Position numbers and translations under genes: made by a program
Part shown: positions 49,572-59,560 of the stretch, in pieces
Layout: the number at the start of each line of letters is the position of its first letter
How positions within the stretch are numbered: the stretch's first letter is position 1
From: Odontocerum albicorne
Lineage: Eukaryota > Arthropoda > Insecta > Trichoptera > Odontoceridae
Direction: 5' to 3'
Length of the DNA stretch: 64,000 nucleotides
Assembly: GCA_949825065.1 (NCBI GenBank)
Contig: OX463863.1
Coordinates: 22,056,433 to 22,120,432, forward strand
The notes under the pieces: generated by a model
Database searches by the model: none
Told to the model about the DNA's origin: nothing
The model's input: only the letters and a program-made list of their open reading frames with translations

Positions 49572-50296
49572 ATGAATGAGGAGGAGATTGAAAATTTTGC
49601 GCTGGATTGCGATTCAGATTTATCAGTGAGTGAGGAAGAAGATTATATTCCGCAAAATTTGGTGAACTTAGAGCATACGGGTATAATGCCGCGCCGGTCA
49701 ACAGTGAGAGTGAAATGGACAATTCTGAAATATTAGAACATCCCCCCAGTGAAATCAATTTTACAAATTTCTCCCCCCAGTGGGAAAGTGGCATTAACTT
49801 CCAACCAGATGTACACAATTTTAATGAACAATCTGGTTTAAGAGATTGTGAATTCATCAATGAAGAGAGTCGTGAATTAGATTATTTTGAGTTATTTTTA
49901 TGTGGAGACATTGTGAGTAATATAGCAACTGAAACTAACCGATATTGTGATACTGTAAAATTGAAAACAATATTAGCTCCGAATTCCAGATTACACAAAT
50001 GGAAAAATGTTGAAGTTGAAGAAATGTACGTGTTCATTGCCTTGACCATGCCACGCTTATGCCAACAAACAAAAAGGGTCAAATCCATAAATATTGGTCA
50101 CTAGACAAGTTCATTTCGACACCAATATTTGGAGAAATAATGCCAAGGGATAGGTACTGGTATTTATCAATCCTAAGTATGCTTCATTTCTCGGATAATG
50201 AAAAACAACAACCAGGTGACACGACATACAAAGTAAGAGATTTTGTTGACTAGGTGACACAACATACAAAGTAAGAGATGTGTGTAACCAGTTTAA
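49572..50296 (+). pseudogene. piggyBac transposase, frameshifted N-terminal half
   Basis: ATG at 49572 opens an acidic N-terminus (MNEEEIENFALDCDSDLSVS). A frame change near 49713 leads to MDNSEILEHPPSEINFTNFS and DYFELFLCGDIVSNIATETN, and another near 50055 to QIHKYWSLDKFISTPIFGEI. At 50214-50275 a GGTGACAC(G/A)ACATACAAAG segment is tandemly duplicated, creating a TAG. These lesions disable the protein. Confidence 0.75.
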
Positions 50297-51352
50297 AAAA
50301 TATTTTTACCCAAACGAGAATTTTGCATTGACGAGTCGTTAGTATTATTCAAAGGCAGGTTGTGCATAAAACAATATCTTCCAGCGAAAAGACACAGATT
50401 TGGTATAAAACTTTTTGTGTTATGTGATTGTAAAACGGGACTTGTTTTAAAATTCATTATTTATTGTGGCGCTAAAACGGAAATACTAATACCAAATATG
50501 GAAGAAAGTATGTCGAAGCAATTGGGGATTTCTGGAAAAGTGGTTGTTTCATTATTAGGTGATTACTTAGGAAAAGGCCATACAGTGTATATGGACAACT
50601 GGTATACTAGCCCTTTTTTCTTTAATTATTTACATACCAAGCAAACCAATGCCTGCGGTACTGTAAAAAAAACGTGTAAATTCATGCCATCGTCGTTTGG
50701 ATTAGTGAAAAAAGGAGATGTAGACACAAAACAAGCTGGATGCCAACTTGCCATGAAATGGCATGACAAGAGGGACGTGCATCTTTTGACTATTTCACAC
50801 GACGCATCAATGATGGAAACGGGAAAAACGAATTGGAAAATAAAAGTTCCCGCGTTAAAACCCAATCGCGTCCTTCGATACAATAAGAATATGGGAGGTG
50901 TTGATAGGTCGGACATGCTGATAACATTCGTCCAGTGTGTCCGAAAGACAGTCAAGTGGTACAAAAAAGTTGCTTTTCGAACAATCGATGTCGTTTTAAT
51001 CAATGCCCGTGCCATGTACAAATTCAAATCAAAGAAAAATATTAGTTTAACAGATTTTCATTTACAATTAATAAAACAATTAGTTCATAAGTATCATATT
51101 CCTGGGTCAATAATAAAAGTTAATCGAGTTGGCGAGTACCCACTGAGGTTGGCCGAAAAACATTTTGTTGCGGACATACCAAAAACAGATAATTCAAAAA
51201 GAAAATCGGTTTACAGGGAGTGTCATGTTTGTAGACACGCAAAAAGTGGCCCTAAACGTCGTGTCCAGACACGTTACTGGTGTGTCGAGTGTGGTATTGG
51301 TTTATGCCTAACCAATCGTTTTAAAATACATCACACCGTGGAATTTTATTAA
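50297..51352 (+). CDS. piggyBac transposase, open catalytic and C-terminal half
   Basis: One open frame to TAA at 51352 contains the whole catalytic triad of a piggyBac transposase: Asp in CIDESLVLFKGR (codon 50330-50332), Asp in MDNWYTS (50594-50596) and Asp in NKNMGGVDRSDM (50903-50905). The C-terminus has a Cys/His zinc-binding motif (CHVCRHAKSG ... YWCVECGIGLCL ... HH). About 350 aa remain of a usual 550-600. A 1-nt shift just before CIDES breaks the link to the N-terminal half, so it is not an active transposase. Confidence 0.8.
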   Translation, partial: KIFLPKREFCIDESLVLFKGRLCIKQYLPAKRHRFGIKLFVLCDCKTGLVLKFIIYCGAKTEILIPNMEESMSKQLGISGKVVVSLLGDYLGKGHTVYMDNWYTSPFFFNYLHTKQTNACGTVKKTCKFMPSSFGLVKKGDVDTKQAGCQLAMKWHDKRDVHLLTISHDASMMETGKTNWKIKVPALKPNRVLRYNKNMGGVDRSDMLITFVQCVRKTVKWYKKVAFRTIDVVLINARAMYKFKSKKNISLTDFHLQLIKQLVHKYHIPGSIIKVNRVGEYPLRLAEKHFVADIPKTDNSKRKSVYRECHVCRHAKSGPKRRVQTRYWCVECGIGLCLTNRFKIHHTVEFY

Positions 51353-51850
51353 TCAAAAGTGTCCGAAGCTCCGAACAATCTTGCGGTCACCCTATTAAAT
51401 GCCGACATGGAGCCCGTGTAAGTATGTGTGAATGGCGGAATATTATCTTAGAGACCTTTTAAAAAAAACCTTATAATTATTGTGTAAACAAAACTCACAA
51501 TAAAACTGAAGATATTTATTCCTACATGTACATACTTGACACAGTAAAATGAATTTTTACGATGCGACTATAAATAAAGTCTCTGTGAGTGGTTCTTTTA
51601 TGGAGAGGAGCATTTTGAAGGTAATTTATAATTTAAACTTCATCTAACATATAAATAAAATAAAAAACGGATCATTTTAACTATGCACAAACAATTCAAT
51701 AATGTACGACTAGATTTTTTATATAATTTTAATTCTATTTGGTAAAGCACAATGCAGCAAAATGCACAACAACAAAATGTAGACAGTGATTTTGAGATTC
51801 GCGCCGTTCCAGATAGCAAATTATTACGAAACCTTCCCGACGCCTAGGCT

Positions 51851-52140
51851 TTAAATAACCTTTTTCTAAAAATGTCTTCCCACAATTCCCATAGCTTTAA
51901 GGGCTCTTATCCACTATGAATCCTTAACATCTATTGAGACTGCTTCCCACACTGTCAACAGCTGTCAAGCTTCTCCAGCATGAATCCTTAAATGGAATAT
52001 TAAATCTTTTTTTGTGAAAATATTCTCGCACAATTTATACACCTGTAGGGCTTCTCTCCAATATGAATCCTCAAATGGTGAATTAAATTTGCATTATCAG
52101 ATAATGTCTTCACACAGTTTTCACAGCTGTAGGGCTTCTC
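51851..52140 (-). pseudogene. Relic fingers beyond the copy 6 stop
   Basis: Minus-strand finger remnants aligned with 19440-19555 plus 20181-20356 and with 29635-29915. Frames are broken. Confidence 0.7.
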
Positions 52141-52772
52141 TCAACTGTGAATCCTTTCATGAGATTTTAATTTATCTTTTTGTGAGAATGTCTTATCACA
52201 TTGTCCACAGCTGTAAGGCTTCTCTCCAGTATGAATCTTTTCATGACATTTCAACTGATCTTTTCGTGAGAATGTTTTATCACATTGTCCACAGCTGTAA
52301 GGTTTCTCTCCACCATGAATTCTTACATGAGATTTTAATTTATCTTTTCGTGAGAATATCTTATCACATTGTCCACAGCTGTAAGGTTTTTCTCCACTAT
52401 GAATTCTTTCATGAGATTTTAATTTATTTTTTCGTGAGAATATCTTATCACATTGTCCACAGCTGTAAGGTTTCTCTCCACTATGAATTCTTTCATGAGA
52501 TTTTAAATTATCTTTGCGTAAGAATGTCTTATCACATTGTCTACAGCTGTAAGACTTCTCTTCACTATGAAGACTTTCGTGAGATTTTAAAAGGCATTTT
52601 TGTGAGAATCTCTTATCACATTGTCCACAGCTGTAAGGCTTTTCTCCACTATGAATCCTTTCATGATCTCTTAATTTATATTTTCGTGAGAATCTCTGTG
52701 AACAATTTCCACAACCATAGGAATTCTCTCCAGATGGATTATTTTTATAAATGTTGCTCATATCATCTGAAT
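52141..52772 (-). CDS. Zinc-finger gene copy 6, exon 3: seven fingers
   Basis: Open from the TTTTTAG acceptor to TGA at 52141-52143, the stop shared by the array tails of all copies. It has seven fingers (KYKL, QKCLL, RKDNL, RKNKL, RKDKL, RKDQL, QKDKL) with S/GGEKP and TGEKP linkers. It is the shortest array here. The exon is intact, but the gene lacks exon 1 and the usual promoter, so it may be silent or use another start. Confidence 0.78.
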
Positions 52773-53097
52773 CTAAAAATATATGAAAATTAAGAAAACA
52801 TGTCTGATTTATATATATTTTTGAATATTGAAGGGTTGAAAAGATAGATCTTAGTTTTTTTTTGTAATAAAGCATTTCTCAAATTTGAATTTTTTGATTC
52901 ATACAACAATTAACTTGTATTGAATTGTTAACTAAGAAAAAAATTGACAGAGTAAGGATAAAAATATTTTAACTTTATCATTTATGCTAAGCCTTAACGT
53001 TAATCCTATTTCACACCAAATAAAAAAATTGTGTTGTTAAGATTTTAATGAATAAGCGAAAACTTATTCAGATTTCAATTAAAATAATTATACTCAC

Positions 53098-53352
53098 TCG
53101 TTATTGCATGCGTGTCAGAATCATCAACAGTCTCTGTGTTACTGTCCCGAGCACATTCCTTTTTTATATCCGCTTCCTGTATGTCCATAGCAAAATCAGG
53201 TAATACTGGCGCAGTATCCTCTTCTACATTTTCTTCTTTTATAACAAAATCTGAACAAATTTCCAATTCCACATCATAGGATTGCCTTTGTGAACTCATT
53301 ACTGAGGTAACTTCTTTATTGAATGTATCATAAGATGGCTGGGCTTTAAAAT
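53098..53352 (-). CDS. Zinc-finger gene copy 6, exon 2
   Basis: Open 255-nt exon with intact splice sites. It encodes FKAQPSYDTFNKEVTSVMSS, FVIKEENVEEDTAPVLPDF and DIKKECARDSN. It is closest to copy 5 in sequence (YDVELEICSDFV). The internal ATG of VMSSQRQS could serve if transcription starts in intron 1. Confidence 0.75.
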
Positions 53353-53704
53353 CTATGAAAAAAACATACAAGTTCAAATCTTCTGAAGTAATAAAACAAA
53401 TAGATAATATATTATCAACAACTTGAAACCTCGTTTCTTTCACTTTCTGTTAATAAGTCTGAACTGACAATAAGGCCAACACAGCACTCATAGAGCTATC
53501 TTATCTTAATATGGCATTGCTTTTTAGCTATTATTATGTGACTCAAGAAGATTATTGGGTCGAATGCTCAGGAACATTGATGGTGCAGTTAATATATCTA
53601 ATAGTGCCGAGTTAGGGGCAGAAGGAAAATAAGGGCGATGATTTGGTTCTCATCAGCAGAACTACCTTATATTTGAATTCAATCAAAATGAGGTATACAA
53701 CATA

Positions 53705-53730
53705 AGAGAACATCAACATACCGTGTTTGT
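53705..53730. other. Deletion junction removing exon 1 of copy 6
   Basis: Intron 1 sequence ending CATCAACATACCGTG runs directly into TTTGTTCATAGTATTTGTTT, which in copy 5 lies about 1 kb further upstream (43225 versus 44205). Exon 1, the hairpin, the Penelope tail and the promoter are all gone. Confidence 0.75.
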
Positions 53731-54200
53731 TCATAGTATTTGTTTACAATATAAAACAATAAATAAAAACATACATACAAAAATTCAATCACGTAATTTG
53801 CCCAATGCTGCAAAGCCGAAAATAAAAACGTACAGTGATGGTGAAGTGAAAATGAAACACAACATTAATGCAGAAGCTACTGCGTGATGTGAGGATTCTT
53901 ATTTAGAAAGACGTCCAATTGAAGTAAAACAAGTCCACAAACGCAAGGCAGGTACTTGCAATGTTAGAATCATTTATTTTTGTTTAACAGATTACCAAGA
54001 AAAAAAAGATTTTTTTTTTTTGTCATTGTCTAAATTAACCTTTTTAGTGACAATTTACAAGTCTCAAGGAGTGGTGGACAGCCTACCGGTGGGGCGGGTT
54101 TGCGTTTCCATTGAATAAGGGTGGTTAGTATTTGTTTTTATACAGGCGTTATGTGTGTCTCTTCGCTGAATGATGTTATCGTTAAAACAGGAAGAAGTTA
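53731..54200. other. Conserved 5' flank of copy 6
   Basis: It matches the flanks of copies 2 to 5 (TACAGTGATGGTGAAGTGAA; GGTGGTTAGTATTTGTTTTT). No gene is seen. It is interrupted by the RTE insertion. Confidence 0.5.
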
Positions 54201-54879
54201 CCTACCATTCGAGAACACAAATGCTGTCACACCCGTAATGCAAATGGATGGAGAAACATTACCAAATTGTGACTCCTTTAAGTATCTTGGGTCACTCATC
54301 CATAGCGATAGAGGATGTGCAGCAGATGTAACACATAGAATTAGTGTGGGATGGATGAAGTTTAGATCAATGACGGGAGTTCTTTGTGATCCGAAAATGC
54401 CAGTAAAGTTAAAAGGAAAAGTATACCAAACAATTGTCAGACCCGCACTCCTCTATGGCTCCGAATGCTGGACGATGTATACCTCTTACTCTAGGCAACT
54501 AGAAACTGCTGAAATGCGCATGCTAAGATGGTCAGCAGGTGTGTCCCTAAGAGACAAAATAAGAAGCTCACGCATTCGTGGAAGCCTAGGTGTTACAGAC
54601 ATCAACAGCAAGATGGAGGAGAGGCGATTGAGATGGTATGGGCACGTTGGACGCAGAGCACCCGATCACATTGTGAACCAGGCAATCTCCATGGATCTTC
54701 CTCGAATAACAACCAGAGGAAGACCAAGGAATTCATGGGTGGTGCAAAGAGATAACCTGATGCAGAGGCACGGCCTGGGGGACGTAGTCTGGGACAGAAG
54801 AGCATACAACCTGAGGACGAGGAGAGCTGACCCCAACAGTCTTCGCAGACAATGAGTTGGGATGGAGCCAGGGAGAGAG
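54201..54879 (+). mobile_element. 5'-truncated RTE-type LINE
   Basis: An open frame encodes the end of an RTE-clade reverse transcriptase ORF: FKYLGSLIHSDRGCAADVTH, KLKGKVYQTIVRPALLYGSE, EMRMLRWSAGVSLRDKIR and RRLRWYGHVGRRAPDH, then RGRPRNSW and RRADPN. It is flanked by a 12-bp duplication AGGAAGAAGTTA (54189-54200 and 54880-54891). The frame from the flank to the stop at 54855 has no break. It is absent from the other blocks, so it is recent; it lacks RT and endonuclease. Confidence 0.88.
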
Positions 54880-55250
54880 AGGAAGAAGTTATCTGGTGTG
54901 GAAGGATTTCTTAAGTTGTCACGGGGAAATTGTCTTCCCCACTCAGAGAGCTCGCAACATTCTAAAGAAAGAAGTAAATTCTCTGTAATGGGAGAAAAAA
55001 GCAAATCTGGCAAGGAAGATATTAGTGAACAGCATTTTTTTCCATTCAATCTAGTCCTTTCCACTGCTTCAAATTAATTTTAAATTAATAATGTTTGAGA
55101 AAATACATTTTTGTTAGATTTGTACCGGATTTGGTTCTAAATATCATAAAAAAGTAATTTTTCATATAAAGTAAGTAGAGTCCAAATTTAACACTTTATC
55201 TGTATATGTTACAGATGAAGTGTTAAATTTGGATAATGTATACATTAACT
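54880..55250. other. Conserved 5' flank of copy 6, continued
   Basis: It matches 24580-24900 and 44660-44960. It includes a hairpin at 55182-55232 (CCAAATTTAACACTT arms of 23 bp, one mismatch). No gene is seen. Confidence 0.5.
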
Positions 55251-55509
55251 AACTTAGGCTACGTTGGGCGGGGCATGTAGCAAGAATGGGAGAAGGGGAA
55301 ATGCCTAGCAAAGTACTCTTTTCCAAGCCCCAAGGAAGACGTAGCGTGGGCAGACCAAAGCTTAGGTGGATGGATGGGGTGCAGAATGATGCAAACGTGA
55401 TTGGCATCAGGGGCTGGAGGAGTGCATCCCAGGATAGGGGGGAATGGCAGCGACTGCTGGAGGAGGCTGGGGCCCACAATGGGCCGTAGTGCCATTGATG
55501 ATGATGATG
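55251..55509 (+). mobile_element. Short 5'-truncated LINE with (GAT)n tail
   Basis: Reads LRWAGHVARMGEGEMPSKVL, GRPKLRWMDGVQNDANVIGI and SQDRGEWQRLLEEAGAHNGP, then a stop and GATGATGATGAT. This is the C-terminal end of a LINE ORF2. It is flanked by ATACATTAACT on both sides (55240-55250, 55510-55520), an 11-bp target duplication. Confidence 0.85.
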
Positions 55510-55520
55510 ATACATTAACT

Positions 55521-56261
55521 GGTCAATGTATGCACTAACAATGAGTTTTAGTCACAGTATAAATTGTTGCATTGCGTGTATATTTTCACTAGATAATGTA
55601 TGATTTAACTGGTAAGTGTGTGAACTCGCCGACGCGAACTGGTCACACCGTGAACAAACAAGATCTGTCAGATGAGCGTTTTGACAGCTAACCTAAAAAG
55701 AGTGAGTTTAAAAAAGACTCCACCACACATTAACAATTCTAATGATAGAAGCGAGTGCATTTTATTGTACACTTTGTCTGTAACATATATAGTACATGCA
55801 CACTTACGTGTTATTTATTGTACACTTTGTCTGTAACATATATAGTACATGCACACTTACGTGTTATTTAAAAAATATATTTTTTCTTTTATCTACTCAT
55901 TTCATTTCATTGATTTCATTGAATTAATTGAATTTCATTTTATTGATCGAGGAGGGCTGTGGAGTTAGATTTGTGAAGTCACGGTATTTTTGATGGAATC
56001 GAAATTGAAGAAATGGACCAACCCTGACTTTATTTCATAATTTTCTTTAATGAATAATGTCACATAAGCGGTTTCGTTACTATGAATTCGAGGTGATTTT
56101 TATAATCCCTGGCATCATACAATTGCTGAAGATATTCTATAGTGATGTAGAGACTGGATCGGAGACATCGATGGTGATTTTACAGAACAGCCTTTTCAGT
56201 TGTTGATTGTATGACTTTGTTAAACTAAAGTTTAAACAATTAATTTTTTTTATTTAATGGT
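55521..56261. other. Intergenic stretch with a 52-bp direct repeat
   Basis: 55763-55868 holds two exact tandem copies of a unit with TTGTACACTTTGTCTGTAAC and GTACATGCACACTTACGTG. The core ACACTTTGTCTGTAACAT recurs near 57807 and, diverged, in the hairpin at 55182. No gene is seen. Confidence 0.5.
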
Positions 56262-56940
56262 TTAATGAAAATATTACAAGGATCAAGTCTCTGATTGTTC
56301 GATGGAATATGTAAATGAAATTCAAAATTTAACTGGGAAGATGGTAAAAGAACTAAGATGTGATAATGGTAGGGAATATATGAAGAACAAGAGAAAAAGG
56401 TATAAAGATATAGTGTTGCCCACCACATGTACATGAATTGAATGGTACTGCGGAGAGGTATAATATAACAATAATGGATATGGCTAGATGTCTTCTAGCA
56501 GAAGCAAAAGTTGACAGGCGTTACTGGCCTGAAGTGATTAAAGCAGTTTGGAAATACAAAAAACTAAATTGCGTTACTAAGTCATCTACCTTTGCAGAAT
56601 GTATTGCATTATCTGAAGCTGTAACAGAAATAAATTTCTTAAGAAATGTTATTAGTGATGTTTTTGTTGAAATTGTTCAACCTATTAAAGTTTATGAAGA
56701 TAATTCTGGAGCTCTCGCTATAGCTAAATATGGAATGATATTGTATAATACTTCTATATGCTTAGAAAAAAAATTCTAAGCATATAGAAGTACAATATCA
56801 TTATGTTCATGAAAATGTTAAAATTGGAATTGTTAAGATAGATTCAGATTCAAACATTGCTGATATTTTTACTAAGTCGTTGGGAAGAATTAAATTTGCT
56901 AAATTCAGGGAAATGTTGAAATTAATATAAATTTTGTTTA
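56262..56940 (+). mobile_element. Decayed copia-type element with RT region deleted
   Basis: 56300-56400 holds an integrase relic (KMVKELRCDNGREYM). 56438-56560 reads MNGTAERYNITIMDMARCLL, the next integrase motif. It joins directly to the RNase H end, KSSTFAECIALSEAV and YEDNSGALAIA, without any reverse transcriptase. DSNIADIFTKSLGRIKF near 56855 ends the polyprotein. An inverted duplication lies at 56734-56806. Confidence 0.78.
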
Positions 56941-58268
56941 TGTCAGAAAATTAAGTAGGCTAAATTGCATTTAAATTTTTGTTTAACATTTGGGTTAGTG
57001 GAAGAATTTAAAAAAAAAAATTCAAACACAATCCAAGAACTGTTGAAAACATCTCTATTGAAGTTGAAACTTTGAGGTTATGTCAGATAGTACTCGTAAT
57101 AACGTGTAATAATGTTGCCAATGTAAAATAATGCTAGGAATTGCAATTTCGTCACTCGAAACAATTACACTTGTTGAAAATCCATAACATTAATTTATTC
57201 ATCGGCATATTTTTATTCAAAATAATATTTTATATGCAATGAAAATAATATTGGTTTCTATGTCTAAGATTTTCCCCAAAAACAATGAAACACATTGCGG
57301 TCCGCTATTTTCGCACAATTTTAAATATTTAGTTAAAAGGTGACAATGTTTCACGATTTACCTTTAAGAACATCATAATATTAATACGAGTAACGACCGT
57401 CGTAAGCTTCTTTCGCTGTCATCACGAACAACAACATATCTTTGTTTAGGATTCAAAGTGATAAAAATGACTTATTTGATAATTTTTCTGAAATAAAAAT
57501 AACTTATTTATTTCAATAACTTTGTTACTATTAATCTATGTTCTTTAAAGGATTATTTTGAATAAATTTTCATATTTTATATCTCCTTTCAGATTGCAAT
57601 TGTTTATTAAAGTTTTTGGATTTTTTTCATACGGTAACTCCAGTGTACCGTAAGTTGGTGGACATTATGAATACTTTGACAGACACCGAACCGTCAATGC
57701 ATACAACAACTAGTTAGAGTTTGCATAAATTCTTTTGTGTACACTATAACTAACACTAATGGGTAGTGCATACATTGGCTAGTTAATGTATAAATTATTG
57801 AAATGTACACTTTGTCTGTAACATGTGCATATCACAGGAATACGCATTGGTGAGAGCCATCTTTTGGTCAGAAGCCAATAATTAATACACATCTCCAGGG
57901 TCATCGTTTCTAAAATAAGGTGAAAGAGAATAGACGAAGCTCTTTATGATGGACTGCCTGGCGGTCGGTAGCTCCGGGCTGGGCAACGTTTCTGGATACG
58001 GGTCATGTGTAGCGGCGAGCAAGTCATCTGTAGACCAATCCTGGAAGGAAATACAAATTACACGTCAGCAACCCAGTAACAAACAACATTGTCAATTTGA
58101 TTTCCAATGGTCAACTGGCATAGGGAATGGGTAACTGGCTCAGGTTCGGGAAGGTTGGGGGGGGAGCTATACTATCAACTAATATTTCTAAATTCTTTTG
58201 ATTTGTTAGTTAAAAAGAATATAACAGTATATAAATTTCTCATTGTATTAGGTTGTATGTTATATATA
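56941..58268. other. AT-rich intergenic stretch
   Basis: No supportable gene. A terminal-repeat-like core (TGTACACTTTGTCTGTAACA) occurs near 57805. The ORF at 57946-58134 has no recognisable domain; its sequence may be LINE 5' material, but that is not established. Confidence 0.4.
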
Positions 58269-59552
58269 ATAGGTAAAGCGGAAAGAAATGATAATTTTCA
58301 TTAGGCGTCACGTTGAAACCAGTTTGCCACCAGTTACCGTTGGGTTAATACGTCGTGGTTGGTATCGTTTTGAAGCTCTATTAATACCCTTTCTGTTTTG
58401 ATATTTATTTTTGGTTTTGGTCTAAAGTACAAAACTGCAAAAGCCAGAGATTGAAGAGACACATTTGCGGTATTTTATGCTGTTTTTATTCGATAAAGGA
58501 TTGAAATCAAAAGAAGCTACCCAGACCATCTGCGATATTTATAGAGACATCTTGAATCCTCGGAAGTGCCAAAGATAGTTTCAAAAAATTGAAAGTTGTG
58601 AAAGGGAATCGAAGGACAAACCAAAAATAGGAAGACCTCTTAAAATCGATGATGACACTTTAAACTCATTAGTGAGGTCCGATCCGCGTAAAACTATCAA
58701 GGAATTGTCACAAAATATCGGTTGTCCATGATCAATAGTGAAGAACTATTTGAAAACGCTCGGAAAACAAAATAGACAAGGAATTTGGAAGCCGCACGAA
58801 CTTTCTCCAACGGCCATGGAACAACGAATAACAATCTGTTCATCTTCACTCTCCAGATATGAAACTGATCCGTTTCTTAGAAAAATTGTTACTGGGTATG
58901 AGAAGTGGGTCCTTCACACCAATCCGAGGAGAAAAAAAAACAAAAAACAATGGTTTTCGACGAATCAGGTACATCTGTCTACCCCTCAGCCGACATTGAC
59001 TTTGAAAAACGTTTTCCTTTGTGTTTGGTGGGATATTTTGGAAGTTATTCATTATGAATTACTAAAACCTGGTCAGACTGTTACAGCAGATGTGTATTGT
59101 CCCCAATTCGAAAGATTAAAGGCAGAACTGCTTAAAAAATGATCAGTTTTAGTAAAGAATCAGAGAAGAATTCTACAACATGATAATGCAAAACCACACG
59201 CAGCAAGGATTACGCAGGACAAAATAAGAGAGCTAGATTTAGAAGTTCTGCAGCATCCACCATATTCACCTGATATTGCACCTTTGGATTACCATCTTTT
59301 TAAGTCGATGGAACATTCGCTTCGAGATAAAAAATCTACGAGTGTCGAACAACTCCGAAATCACTTGGAGTCATATTTTACCGTAAAACCGCCAGAATTA
59401 TACGAATAAGGTATTAAAAAACTGCCTATTCTGTGGAGGAAGATCATCGGTAACAACGGTAATTATTTAACGGAATAATATTGTATAGTTTTTGTTTAAA
59501 TAAATTTTTTGTCGCATCAAAAAAAATTATCATTACTTTCCGCTTTACCTAT
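58269..59552 (+). mobile_element. Mariner element with decayed transposase (mariner-1)
   Basis: Terminal repeats ATAGGTAAAGCGGAAAG(A/T)AA at both ends, each flanked by TA. The transposase runs from about 58480 (FLFDKGLKSKEATQTI) through KIGRPLKIDDDTL, FLRKIVTGYEKWV, LQHDNAKPHAA and SPDIAPLDYHLF to LPILWRKII. The spacing between the second and third catalytic Asp is 34 residues, the mariner DD34D form. The first Asp is Tyr (58897-58899), and stops occur near 58576, 58730, 59140 and 59407, so it is inactive. Confidence 0.88.
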
Positions 59553-59560
59553 TATATATA

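Larger units (their letters stand above)
48954..51850 (+). mobile_element. piggyBac-type element inserted in the copy 6 tail
   Basis: About 2.9 kb separates two parts of a finger tail that is continuous in copy 4. The right junction begins TTAAATAACC, and the uninterrupted site in copy 4 is ATTAAATAACC, consistent with a TTAA target. The left TTAA is not seen. The interior carries a piggyBac transposase with a broken N-terminus. A 31-codon ORF at 51752-51846 (MQQNAQQQNVDSDFEIR) has a DSDFE start like the other piggyBac relic. Confidence 0.75.

Noticed and set aside
57946..58134. 62-codon ORF in the intergenic stretch
   Set aside because: No recognisable domain, splice context or conservation; possibly LINE 5' sequence but not demonstrable.
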